Assembly: GCF_040549045.1 (NCBI RefSeq)
Contig: NZ_JBEWTB010000003.1
Location: 1 to 64,000, forward strand
Source of the DNA: Endozoicomonas sp. NE40
Lineage (GTDB): Bacteria; Pseudomonadota; Gammaproteobacteria; Pseudomonadales; Endozoicomonadaceae
DNA length: 64,000 bases
Direction: 5' to 3'
A program made the translations under genes and the position numbers. Positions 34,290-42,541 of the stretch are shown piece by piece; position 1 is the first letter of the stretch; each line of letters begins with the position of its first letter. The notes below the pieces were generated by a model that saw only the letters and a program-made list of their open reading frames with translations, was not told the DNA's origin and made no database searches.

Positions 34290-34528
34290 AACAACTCCCT
34301 CGGTTGCTCAATATCATTATCCCTTTCAACCATAAACTCATCAGGCACTCCCGCTTTATCAGCAAGAGCAAAAAAGTCATCCCAGTGCCCGGCTTTTGCC
34401 GATATGATGACCTCGCCTGTCTCCTCATCACGCCTTATATAAACTTCGTCCCCTTCAAAGCGGAACTCTGCAGGTAGTCTGACGGCCTGGGATCGACCAT
34501 TCTTGAAGAGCTTTGCTGTTTGCCGCAT
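34286..34528 (-). CDS. vapB: VapB antitoxin (AbrB/SpoVT fold)
   Basis: The start is ATG 34528 (MRQTAKLFKNGRSQAVRLPA) with GGAGGT seven bases upstream. The AbrB-type N-terminus FKNGRSQAVRLPAEFRFEGDE is typical of VapB, and the acidic C-terminal part binds VapC. It heads the vapBC operon. A 13+13-bp inverted repeat at 34554-34583 upstream is a likely autoregulatory operator. Confidence 0.9.
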   Translation of the reverse strand: MRQTAKLFKNGRSQAVRLPAEFRFEGDEVYIRRDEETGEVIISAKAGHWDDFFALADKAGVPDEFMVERDNDIEQPRELF

Positions 34529-34553
34529 TTTGATAACCTCCATTTGCCTTACC

Positions 34554-34583
34554 CTCTGATATATACCGTAGTATATACCAGAG
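34554..34583. promoter_or_regulatory. vapBC operator
   Basis: Inverted repeat with 13-bp arms (CTCTGATATATAC and GTATATACCAGAG, 12 of 13 symmetric) and a 4-nt centre, located 26 bp before the vapB start and downstream of a TTGTCA -35-like box on the minus strand. VapBC complexes commonly bind such palindromes. Confidence 0.65.
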
Positions 34584-34605
34584 AGTTTGACAAAAATCCG
34601 GTCGA

Positions 34606-37600
34606 TTAAGCGGCCAGCCGCTCACCATTTGCCTGTACCAGCTGCGCCATACGACGGCCAACTGTCTGCAGCGGCATATCACGCATTTCGCCCTGTAGTT
34701 CTGCTACTGGCGCAACCGTCTGTGTGACATCACGTTGGTTAAGCATCCAGCGATAAGCAACAGGTTGATCACCGGTATGAACACGCCCGGTATTGTCGGG
34801 TACATGGAGTACCGTGCTGATGGTCTGACCGTCTGCCAGTGGCAGCTGAACCGTCACATTAGAAAACCCACCAGAGCGGCGGGGTGTGCCGATGACAGGT
34901 TTATCAACGATTTGTCGGTTCTCAGGCAGGTTCAGGTTAAACGCCTGCTTCACTATCTCAGCAAGACGGTTGCCACCTTCACCAGCAACAGAGTCCAGAA
35001 TGAAACTGTCTGTTTCTGCTTTACCGGGGTTGTAAGCCGAATCCAGCACGTCAACAGTGGTCGGTTGCTGGAGCCATTCAGCCCCTTTACCTTCTTCCAG
35101 CCAGGACATAGCAGCATCCACTTGCAGCGGACTGAATTCGTCGTCTGTTGTTGCCTGACTGGTTAAACGCATACCGTCAAAGTATGGGTTAAGCCAGAAT
35201 TGAGTCGCACAATCAAACAGGCTGGACTGATTAGCAGCCGCTTCACGACGTTGGTTGATATCCTGAAGTATCTGCTCCGGACTGATATCAAAGTCATCAC
35301 CAAACAGGGTATCGTCCACGGTTTCACGTCTTGCCTGATCGGCGTAGGTGATCAGTGATACTGCTATCTTGTCACGACCAATAGCCCGGGTCAGTTCCGG
35401 ATTGTGGAATAACTTGATCAGCTCATCTGTTACCGGGTCAGGCGCAGACAACATATCAGCCTGGCTCAGTAATTCGCTGATGGCTGTACGGTTCTGCCGT
35501 GCCTGGCTGACCTTTCCAGCGGCTTCAGCAATCTGTGTTGAGATATCAAAGTCTGCTTTTACCCGTCCTGCTTCAACGTCTCTTTTCAGCTGCGCAATCG
35601 CCGGGGCAGCGTCCACCAGCGCACCCGAAATAGACTTAACATTGTCGTCTGTTGATTCGGTGATACGTGACATCACTGAGGGCGAACCGTAGGCAGCACC
35701 TAACAGGGCATTACGGATACGAGCCACACCAGACTGAGACAGACCACCATGAGCGTCCAGCAAGTCACCATGTTCATTGACTGGCAGCTTGCCAATAAAC
35801 GACCGGACAAACTGGTTATTGGCGGTTGCGGTAATATCACCACCTTTGAAGTCAGACAACATGGCTTCGTCAATCATTCTGGCATCAGAAAGACCCTGCT
35901 CCGTTGCGCTCATTTTGCTGACCGTCATCTGGTTCGCTTTTTTCGTGAACAGAATCCGGTCATCCTCTGACAGGTCAGTGGTACGGCGACGGATAAGCAT
36001 TTCACCCGCTTTTAAATCCAGCCCGGTCGCTTCCTTAACCGCCTTGGCATAGCGACGATGCAACAGCTCATCCTTAACAATCTCACGCATAGCCATGGTG
36101 CGGCCATTGCCCGATTCAACGAGATTGTCATGGCTGACGATTGGAGCGCCTGTATCGGCGGTAGGCGCATCTAACAGCTGATTCGGGTCAAAGTTCCGGA
36201 TGATGCTGCGAATTTGCTCTTTTGATGACTCCCGGGTTCTGTCCCTGGGCTGCAAGCTCTGGTCAAAGTTATCCTGATCAGACGTAATCAGCTGATCAAT
36301 AGCCACCACTTCCAGGCGGGTTTCAATTTCCATATCTTGCGCCCGAATATTGCGGGTATTGGAGCCCCTTGGGCGCAGGTTTGCCAATGCCCGGTTACGA
36401 TTCTCCAGACTAGCAAGGTCAAGCCGCATCTGGTCGGCTTTTGCCTGGTATTCGTGGGCATCTTCTTCAAGGATATCGATTTCAGACTGTAGCTTGTTAC
36501 TGCGCTCGCTCAACTGCTCAATCAGTAGCTCTGATTCCTGGACCGCTTTACGCTGTTGGGCTACCTGTTCGGACTGGGCGACAAACCTGGCACTGTTGCG
36601 GTGTACAAGCTGCATAACACGACGGCCAACGGTTGCCAGTGGTATATCTTTCATCACGCCACGCTGAGTCATTTCAGGGGCAACAACATGCGTCACATCA
36701 CGTTTATTTAACAGCCATCTGTAAGCAATCAGAAAATCACCGGACTGTATCCGGCCGGCACTATCCGGCGCATGGAATACAATGCTGACCGTTTGACCGT
36801 CTGATATCGGTATCTGGGCAGTAACAGTCGCAAAGCCACCAGCACGGCGAGGTTTACCAATGATCGGCTCCATGACTTCCAGCTTATCGGACTGTCGGGA
36901 CAGCACCCGGGCGAGAGCTCTAACGGTGCGAGTAAACCCATTCCCATATCGGGACGTTACAGCATCCAGGATCATCTGATCAGTTAACAGCTCACCGGGG
37001 TTATAAGCGGCGTCCAGCACATCAATGGATTCGGTTTCAAACAACAAATGCTCATCGTCTGAGGTCAGGCTCTCCATGATGGAATTAAGCCGCCTTTCAG
37101 TGAATCCAGCCTCATCAAAGACAATTTCAGGGGTTAATCTGGCACTTCCGAGCGAATTAAATTTGTAATTTTTATTAATTTCGCCTAGTATCTGGGTTGT
37201 GCCGCTCCCATGCTGGGTTAGGAAGTCTTCGGATGCCCACGGAAACCCAGAATGCGTAGAGCAGGAGAACACATCGGCTTGTCCGGTGTTCCCATGTAGG
37301 CTTAGCCGCCCACCTGCTTCATCGGCACTTACCTCACTACTGCTTTCGTAAATAAACTCACTTGCTTGTGGGCTTCCTGCTTTTTTCCATTTTTCAATAG
37401 CTTTTGGCATTAACTTTTCGTGGTAGCTCTTATGCTCCTCGAATGCAGTTACAATCCAGTGATCTCTGTCGGGTACTTGTCGCCTCTGTCCTTTTTGATC
37501 TTTTTTGCCTTTACCCTTTTTTTTCTTACGTTTATCCCTTTCTTCATTCGCTTGTTTGCTTGGGACACTCACAGCCATTCGTCCATCTAGGGAGTTTTTA

Positions 37601-38007
37601 GCCAGAACAACAACATTATCACCCAGTTTTATTTCTAAGTTTCTGGCATCAGGAGCACTGATTTCACCCTGAACAAGCACCTGAATCATTTTGTCCAATA
37701 CGTCCAGACCGCCATTATGGCGTACCTCATCCATATAGGTTTTTTCCCAGTTTCTTTTCGCAAGAATATGCGAAATGCCTGCACCAGGCTGAAACTTAGG
37801 CGCTACTCCTGGGCGACCGAAAAGAAAAGCAATCCATCCATTCCCCTTAGCTCTTGGATTAAAGTCCTTATCAAGCTCCCTTCTGTAAACTCCAAACAGC
37901 TCGTCTCTGTATGTACGAATGACATTTCTAAGTAAGCGTTTCCCCTCGGTAATATTTTGTTGCCTTAATGTCTGCTCAGCAGCACTGTCAAAAAAATCCT
38001 CCATCAC
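34606..38007 (-). CDS. Giant polyvalent protein: PBECR-like nuclease, two DarA_N-like modules, DdrB-ParB domain
   Basis: A 1133-residue protein. Residues about 75-200 (ISHILAKRNWEKTYMDE, then DHWIVTAFEEHKSYHEKL after a Lys-rich insert) resemble phage barnase/EndoU/colicin-like (PBECR) RNase domains. DarA_N-like copies lie at about 290-475 (VDVLDAAYNPG, AYRWLLNKRDVTHVVAPE) and about 940-1133 (VDVLDSAYNPG, AYRWMLNQRDVTQTVAP). Between them VESGNGRTMAMREIVKDE and LSEDDRILFTKKAN (about 625-740) match the DdrB-like ParB domain. It follows the 38004-38606 gene by an overlap and is expressed with it from a late promoter. Confidence 0.75.
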   Translation of the reverse strand: MMEDFFDSAAEQTLRQQNITEGKRLLRNVIRTYRDELFGVYRRELDKDFNPRAKGNGWIAFLFGRPGVAPKFQPGAGISHILAKRNWEKTYMDEVRHNGGLDVLDKMIQVLVQGEISAPDARNLEIKLGDNVVVLAKNSLDGRMAVSVPSKQANEERDKRKKKKGKGKKDQKGQRRQVPDRDHWIVTAFEEHKSYHEKLMPKAIEKWKKAGSPQASEFIYESSSEVSADEAGGRLSLHGNTGQADVFSCSTHSGFPWASEDFLTQHGSGTTQILGEINKNYKFNSLGSARLTPEIVFDEAGFTERRLNSIMESLTSDDEHLLFETESIDVLDAAYNPGELLTDQMILDAVTSRYGNGFTRTVRALARVLSRQSDKLEVMEPIIGKPRRAGGFATVTAQIPISDGQTVSIVFHAPDSAGRIQSGDFLIAYRWLLNKRDVTHVVAPEMTQRGVMKDIPLATVGRRVMQLVHRNSARFVAQSEQVAQQRKAVQESELLIEQLSERSNKLQSEIDILEEDAHEYQAKADQMRLDLASLENRNRALANLRPRGSNTRNIRAQDMEIETRLEVVAIDQLITSDQDNFDQSLQPRDRTRESSKEQIRSIIRNFDPNQLLDAPTADTGAPIVSHDNLVESGNGRTMAMREIVKDELLHRRYAKAVKEATGLDLKAGEMLIRRRTTDLSEDDRILFTKKANQMTVSKMSATEQGLSDARMIDEAMLSDFKGGDITATANNQFVRSFIGKLPVNEHGDLLDAHGGLSQSGVARIRNALLGAAYGSPSVMSRITESTDDNVKSISGALVDAAPAIAQLKRDVEAGRVKADFDISTQIAEAAGKVSQARQNRTAISELLSQADMLSAPDPVTDELIKLFHNPELTRAIGRDKIAVSLITYADQARRETVDDTLFGDDFDISPEQILQDINQRREAAANQSSLFDCATQFWLNPYFDGMRLTSQATTDDEFSPLQVDAAMSWLEEGKGAEWLQQPTTVDVLDSAYNPGKAETDSFILDSVAGEGGNRLAEIVKQAFNLNLPENRQIVDKPVIGTPRRSGGFSNVTVQLPLADGQTISTVLHVPDNTGRVHTGDQPVAYRWMLNQRDVTQTVAPVAELQGEMRDMPLQTVGRRMAQLVQANGERLAA

Positions 38008-38606
38008 GCAGCCTCACCCAACGATACCAGTTCACTCTGCAGGCGCTCATTCTCTGCCTTGGCTTCTTCAATCTGACCGGTCAGGGTGCTGATTGATCCC
38101 TCGTTTTCGCTGACCTGGGCAGACAGGGTTTGCTTGCGCTCTTCCAGTTCGTTGACGGTTTGCTGCAGCTCTTCTGCCTGTTGCTGGTACAGGACAATAC
38201 GGGCCTTTGCACTGGTGCGTGCGACGGTTGCCTTATCCACTTTTTTCGGGGCTGTTGCACGACGACGGCGAGCTTTTTGGAATTGGCTTGAGTTGGCTTT
38301 GACACGGTTGCTGATCTCAGCAATAGCCGCTTTCAGATTATCAACTGCCCTGACCGGGATAACTCTGGAATTCAGACGTACCTGGAATACAGCCCCTTCA
38401 GACGTTGCCTGCAGCACCACTTGCTGACCATCGGCAATATTGAATGTTGCCCGTTTTGTGGGGACGCCAGACTGACGGCGTACACGGTTATCGGCATCGA
38501 TGCTGGTGACAACCAGGCCGTTAGATTCAAACTCTTTTTTGACCTTGCTCAGGCCTTTCTCGTTAAAGTTTTTGAAGTCGAAAGAAAGGTAACGTTGATT
38601 AGCCAT
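38004..38606 (-). CDS. DarA_N-related short module with coiled coil
   Basis: ATG 38606 (MANQRYLSFDFKNFNEKGLS) is preferred: GGAGG lies five bases upstream. Residues 40-110 (RRQSGVPTKRATFNIADGQQ, VVLQATSEGAVFQVRLN, then AIAEISNRVKANSSQFQKAR) are a reduced version of the DGQ...RR...NS-F module in the giant proteins. The last 85 residues form a coiled coil. I recognise similar small proteins near dar-like loci, but the function is unknown. It heads an operon with the 1133-residue gene and has a leader hairpin that hides its Shine-Dalgarno. Confidence 0.72.
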   Translation of the reverse strand: MANQRYLSFDFKNFNEKGLSKVKKEFESNGLVVTSIDADNRVRRQSGVPTKRATFNIADGQQVVLQATSEGAVFQVRLNSRVIPVRAVDNLKAAIAEISNRVKANSSQFQKARRRRATAPKKVDKATVARTSAKARIVLYQQQAEELQQTVNELEERKQTLSAQVSENEGSISTLTGQIEEAKAENERLQSELVSLGEAA

Positions 38607-38610
38607 CATG

Positions 38611-38675
38611 GCCTCCATACAGTTTTCAGGGAGTGTATGGAGGCTCTGGCTGCGGGGCTTTTAAATTAATTTTTC
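38611..38675 (-). promoter_or_regulatory. Putative late promoter and SD-sequestering hairpin
   Basis: Minus-strand element AAAAATTAATTTAAAAG (38659-38675) lies 53 nt before the start. A perfect 11-bp stem GCCTCCATACA/TGTATGGAGGC (38611-38644) with a 12-nt loop contains the GGAGG Shine-Dalgarno in its 3' arm. Translation would need the hairpin to open. Confidence 0.6.
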
Positions 38676-39302
38676 AGGCTGTGCCAGTTCTGGCAGAGCA
38701 GCAATAGCACCTTTGTTTGAGGTCAGATCGTCAAGCCTTCTTTCCAGCTCATCGACCCTTTTAATCATTTCAACCTCTCGGGTAATCAGTTCGATAACCG
38801 TTGTTTCCAGGCTGGCGAATACCGGCGTGGATATCAGCGGAACCGGATCGATGTTATTGATCATTTCAGGCGTTACCGCTGTGGCGTCTGAAGGGATATC
38901 AACGACAGCAAGGGGGCAATGCCCGTCACGTAATTTTACCTCGTCAACCGCCTTGATCGTGACCATGGTCACTTCTTTCAGCCGGTAGTCCACTTCCAGC
39001 ACGACAAACTGAGCTTTACCCGGTGTCAGGGTGATGGATTTTCTAACGCCTTCGGGCATTCTGGAATTAAGGGAAAAGCCGCCGCAATCGATGACAGCCA
39101 CACTGTCCTCATTGATGCCTCCTACCTCAACCTGAAAACCGCCTTTGTCAGACGGCCAGACGTGAAATCCCTGGTAAACACCTGCAGGTATCACCCGGTT
39201 GAATTTGCGGTTGATCGTCGCACCAGACAGATTCTCACGCCAGGCAGTATCAACTCGTAAATCGTTCTCAGGCTGTTGGGGCCAGTTCTGCACAAGACTC
39301 AT
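38661..39302 (-). CDS. Virion protein, baseplate/fibre associated candidate
   Basis: A 213-residue protein with an N-terminal strand-rich domain (NRVIPAGVYQGFHVWPSDKG, then GFSLNSRMPEG) and a helical C-terminal tail containing a predicted coiled coil (KRVDELERRLDDL). Its ATG overlaps the previous stop (TGATG). The gene is third in an operon of tail genes. Its layout resembles fibre-connector proteins, but no family is certain. Confidence 0.6.
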   Translation of the reverse strand: MSLVQNWPQQPENDLRVDTAWRENLSGATINRKFNRVIPAGVYQGFHVWPSDKGGFQVEVGGINEDSVAVIDCGGFSLNSRMPEGVRKSITLTPGKAQFVVLEVDYRLKEVTMVTIKAVDEVKLRDGHCPLAVVDIPSDATAVTPEMINNIDPVPLISTPVFASLETTVIELITREVEMIKRVDELERRLDDLTSNKGAIAALPELAQPEKLI

Positions 39303-39733
39303 CAGGCGGCCTCCGGCAGAAAGGCAATATAGCCGTTAAGGTGCAGAGCCTCTGAAGGTGTCACATAGTCGGGCAGCTCAACACTGATCGCTACTAAATC
39401 GCCATCCTGATCATACAGACCGGTCACACTGAATTTTTTTGCGTCATCAACACGGTCGTTTGGTGTCATGCGGATCAACAAACGGCCGTCAGTGTAAATA
39501 AAGTCATCTGGACTTAGTTCTTGCCGCCACCACTCATCAGGCACTTTATCAGTGTCGTCAGGAATCTCTTTTATGGTTGGCGGCTCAGTACTGTCGTCGA
39601 TAAAGCCATAGCCCAGGCCAAATTCAGCAATAGTGAATTTATTCCCGAGGCCAGAAGCACCGAGGGCTGATTTTTCGTAAAATTTCGGCAGCAATTTTGC
39701 TTGTTGCCAGGTGGTTTCTGTCTGGTTTGGCAT
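39302..39733 (-). CDS. Virion protein, tail-fibre connector candidate
   Basis: A 143-residue protein with KFTIAEFGLGYGFIDDSTEP and LLIRMTPNDRVDD, and a C-terminal hydrophobic NGYIAFLPEAA. It resembles small tail-fibre N-terminal or collar proteins that begin with an 'ALG...I..' segment. Both ends overlap neighbours as TGATG. The function is inferred from position beside the tail I-like and baseplate J-like proteins. Confidence 0.55.
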   Translation of the reverse strand: MPNQTETTWQQAKLLPKFYEKSALGASGLGNKFTIAEFGLGYGFIDDSTEPPTIKEIPDDTDKVPDEWWRQELSPDDFIYTDGRLLIRMTPNDRVDDAKKFSVTGLYDQDGDLVAISVELPDYVTPSEALHLNGYIAFLPEAA

Positions 39734-40551
39734 CAGGTCAACGTACCATCGTAATGAAGATCAATAGGACTGAAATCACAGGGAATCTCGTCAAAGCCCA
39801 TGTACTCCCTGGGCGGTCGTGGTTCGGTGTGATCAAAATCGGTCGTGCGGTGAATGTCGGCATCCTGCCAGGCGGGTAGACGTGAATGGATCGCTACAAA
39901 CTCATTGGTGATTTGTCGTTGATTCAGTTCCCAGCTCAGGCGGTCATGAACCCAGTCGATATACAGCAGGAAAAGTTCGCCGTCGTAGACAATGTGTACC
40001 GGCTTAACCTTGTCAATTTCAGACCTTACCAGCTCAACAAAGTCCTCTTTTGCCAGGTCCGGGTACACTTGCTGCATCTGGCGATAATCGACCCATAGAC
40101 GGCCACGGCTTGTCATCATGTAATCGTCCAGGTTGCCCCGGGCAATTTCTATTTCTGTCTGTGACCGCAGGTTGTCGTAGGTGTATTCAGCACCCAGCAG
40201 GCAATACATGATCTCCCAACGGGCGTGAAGCTCCGGAAAGTTCCGGTCCAGGATGGAATTGATAACAGAGGCGGCATCCTTTTCGTGTATTTCCCGGGTT
40301 CGCCAGGCGACAGCAAGGGGCTTCTGGTGTTCTGCCATTGGCAGAAACACATCAAAAAAATCACCCAGCTCAGACAGACGCCGGTCAATGTCATCAGAGT
40401 GCGCTGTGAACAGTGATTTTGAGGCGTCAAGGCGTTCCGCTTCAGGGAAAAAATAGGTGTCCCAGAACTCCTCTATCACGCTGGCAAGCTCAGCCCATAC
40501 AGGCGCATCCTGCCTGTTTTTAGACAATCGCTCGACTAACCATTTTTTCAC
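39733..40551 (-). CDS. Tail protein I-like baseplate protein
   Basis: A 272-residue protein starting at GTG 40551 (MKKWLVERLSKNRQDAPVW). Its place just downstream of a J-like baseplate gene, its length, the segment with RLSELGDFFDVFLPMAEHQK and PLAVAWRTREIHEKDA (compare P2 gpI 'lp.LA.a..v') and the C-terminal acidic part suggest P2 gpI/T4-type baseplate wedge function. It begins an operon with its own promoter element, and its GGGAG is in a leader hairpin. Confidence 0.55.
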   Translation of the reverse strand: MKKWLVERLSKNRQDAPVWAELASVIEEFWDTYFFPEAERLDASKSLFTAHSDDIDRRLSELGDFFDVFLPMAEHQKPLAVAWRTREIHEKDAASVINSILDRNFPELHARWEIMYCLLGAEYTYDNLRSQTEIEIARGNLDDYMMTSRGRLWVDYRQMQQVYPDLAKEDFVELVRSEIDKVKPVHIVYDGELFLLYIDWVHDRLSWELNQRQITNEFVAIHSRLPAWQDADIHRTTDFDHTEPRPPREYMGFDEIPCDFSPIDLHYDGTLT

Positions 40552-40556
40552 AATGA

Positions 40557-40627
40557 CACTCCCGCACTAGATTGGTCGGGAGTGTATGGGGAGGGTTACG
40601 GGCAAAGTATTAAAAATAAATTTAATA
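40557..40627 (-). promoter_or_regulatory. Putative late promoter and leader hairpin before the tail I-like gene
   Basis: Minus-strand element TATTAAATTTATTTTTAATA (40608-40627) overlaps the stop codon of the J-like gene. A perfect 8-bp stem CACTCCCG/CGGGAGTG (40557-40584) carries the GGGAG site in its 3' arm. The element is 57 nt before the GTG start. Confidence 0.55.
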
Positions 40628-42025
40628 CGTCAGGGTCAGGCGGTTCATGGATTCATCAAGGTCGATGAAAACCATCTGGTTCAGTTTTTCCGGCTCGGTC
40701 ATGCCTTCCAGATCGATATACAGCTCCTCCTGGTTGGCAAAGATATCCAGATCATTCATGAGCGGGTATAAATCCCTGATCAGACAGACTGATTTACGCT
40801 CTTTCCAGCTGGCGTCCTTGCCGTAATATTTAACCAGGCAGTCAGATATCATCTGTCGGGCTGTTTTAAGCCCCACTGAGCGTTTTAACCGTCCGGTGAT
40901 AGCCACTACATAGTCAATGTCTTCCCGCTCGTACAGGGTGTATTTGCGGTTCAGACGGGGCAGACTGTCCAATGACTCCTTAACCTTGGTGGATACATCA
41001 GGGTCAGCAGGATCGTAGCAGCAGACAAAAATGTTATTGATGTGTGCCATATCAAAGTGACCCACCATTTCCTCCATCTCCTGTTCACCCCAGACCTTCA
41101 GCCACAAGATGCCGGGATGATGGCGACGGATGAAAAATTCAAAATCATCGCTCCATATAACACTGTCGTCGTATAAGACGTTGTACTGTGCGTTCCGGGC
41201 AATATCATCTGTAGATTCAACGTTCCGACCACCTGTAATGGTGTCCGCTGATTCAAACTCTACGCCCCTGGCAACAGCCGCTACGGGACTCAGCTTTTGA
41301 CTGGGCATGAGGGATGTTTCACCCTCAGTGATCCACATCACTACTTTGATGCTGGCATTGGCCGGCGGCATACGACCAAACAAGCCATTGCCGAACCGGA
41401 TGCCTATCTGTTCCAGATGGTTGTAAAACTCGTCGTATACATGATCTTCAGCGCCGGAGTTGCGGAACATTGGGCGATACTCCCACTCTTCCAGACCTGC
41501 ACCTGAATCAACAAATACCGATAGCTCACTGACCTTGGGTGACAGCTCCCTGGGCAGTAATATTTCAAAGAATGGTTTCTGCTCTTCGACCAGGTACAGC
41601 TGGTCGGTGTAATCCAGCTGCAGCGCCGGAACGTCAGCCTCTTCCCCTGCTTCAATGATGACCGGCTCAGTCAACAGGTACGGGCGCTGTTGTTCGTCAA
41701 CCACCTTGGTTAAATCCGGTAAGCCCTGCTCGAATTCACTGCGATTCAGAACCCGGATCATGCCACTGGAAGGGGTTGGCTTACGAGGCGTGTAAAGCCG
41801 GTCTTCCGAATGTGCGAGGGTGCTGGAACGGTTTACACACGTTGATAGGTACTGCTCCTGTCGTGTGCGTTCCAGTTTGCGGAACGCCGCTTCAATAGCA
41901 AGGTTCTGGTGAGTGTTCATTGCCTGCAACAGCTGAGAATCAGCCAGGGCGGCCAGTTGTGGGCGTTGGCGAACCAGCTCAATAAACTCGGCTCGGGTCT
42001 GCTCTTTTGATTCGTAAAAATCCAT
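40622..42025 (-). CDS. Baseplate J/gp6-like wedge protein
   Basis: A 467-residue protein. The motif IGIRFGNGLFGRMPPANAS followed by IKVVMWITEGETSL is the signature of the BaseplateJ/T4 gp6 family, which forms the ring of baseplate wedges. The C-terminal part (KYTLYEREDIDYVVAITGRL) fits the family. It has the gp25-like gene a little upstream, the usual order (gp25 then J/gp6). Its ATG overlaps the stop of a zinc-ribbon gene as TAATG. Confidence 0.75.
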   Translation of the reverse strand: MDFYESKEQTRAEFIELVRQRPQLAALADSQLLQAMNTHQNLAIEAAFRKLERTRQEQYLSTCVNRSSTLAHSEDRLYTPRKPTPSSGMIRVLNRSEFEQGLPDLTKVVDEQQRPYLLTEPVIIEAGEEADVPALQLDYTDQLYLVEEQKPFFEILLPRELSPKVSELSVFVDSGAGLEEWEYRPMFRNSGAEDHVYDEFYNHLEQIGIRFGNGLFGRMPPANASIKVVMWITEGETSLMPSQKLSPVAAVARGVEFESADTITGGRNVESTDDIARNAQYNVLYDDSVIWSDDFEFFIRRHHPGILWLKVWGEQEMEEMVGHFDMAHINNIFVCCYDPADPDVSTKVKESLDSLPRLNRKYTLYEREDIDYVVAITGRLKRSVGLKTARQMISDCLVKYYGKDASWKERKSVCLIRDLYPLMNDLDIFANQEELYIDLEGMTEPEKLNQMVFIDLDESMNRLTLTY

Positions 42026-42198
42026 TAGTTTTCTCTGACCTTCTGGTAACTGCTACGCATTTCACCGCAAATCTGACAACGCTCCAGCACCAGCTTGATA
42101 TCGGGTTCCAAAGGAGCCTGAACGTGCTTAATCACAACAAAGGGACAGTATTTTTTTACCCGTCCGGCGTTCGGGCAGATCGCTTGGTGGTTATCCAT
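42025..42198 (-). CDS. Small zinc-ribbon protein of the baseplate operon
   Basis: A 57-residue protein starting at ATG 42198 with GGAGG eight bases upstream. CPNAG/CPFVV and a later CQICGE give four Cys in a C-x(9)-C...CxxC pattern, likely a zinc ribbon. It overlaps the gp25-like gene's end by 8 bp and the J-like start by one base (TAATG), so it is translationally coupled. No known family. Confidence 0.65.
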   Translation of the reverse strand: MDNHQAICPNAGRVKKYCPFVVIKHVQAPLEPDIKLVLERCQICGEMRSSYQKVREN

Positions 42199-42541
42199 CC
42201 GTCAAACCTCCTACAGTGACCGTGACAGTCCCAAACTGGTGCAATAGCGTGACCATACATTCATGAATCGATTGCCAGGATACCCGCACACCACGGATGC
42301 TGATGCCTTTCAAATCCATACGCAGCTTTGGAATTAATGTCATTTCCATCATTGCCTCTGTGTCACTTCCCTCAGCACTGAACTGGAAATACTGGTGATT
42401 GCTACCCCATTCAGGTTGATCTGCAATAGTGCCGACCGGGTTAGCGAACCAGTCCCGTATACGGTTGTTTAATGCCTCTGCCTGGCTGTGGGTTTTAATG
42501 CCCTGACTGTCCAGCCCTAACAGGTAATCAAGTTCATTCAT
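42191..42541 (-). CDS. gp25/GPW-like baseplate protein
   Basis: A 116-residue protein with DWFANPVGTIADQPEWGSN near the middle and TLIPKLRMDLKGISIRGVRV. The PGTxxxxPxxGxN-like motif and strand pattern match the gpW/gp25 baseplate family, whose members link the tail tube end to the wedges. The length is typical. It starts one base before the tape-measure stop and is coupled to the next gene. Confidence 0.75.
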   Translation of the reverse strand: MNELDYLLGLDSQGIKTHSQAEALNNRIRDWFANPVGTIADQPEWGSNHQYFQFSAEGSDTEAMMEMTLIPKLRMDLKGISIRGVRVSWQSIHECMVTLLHQFGTVTVTVGGLTDG

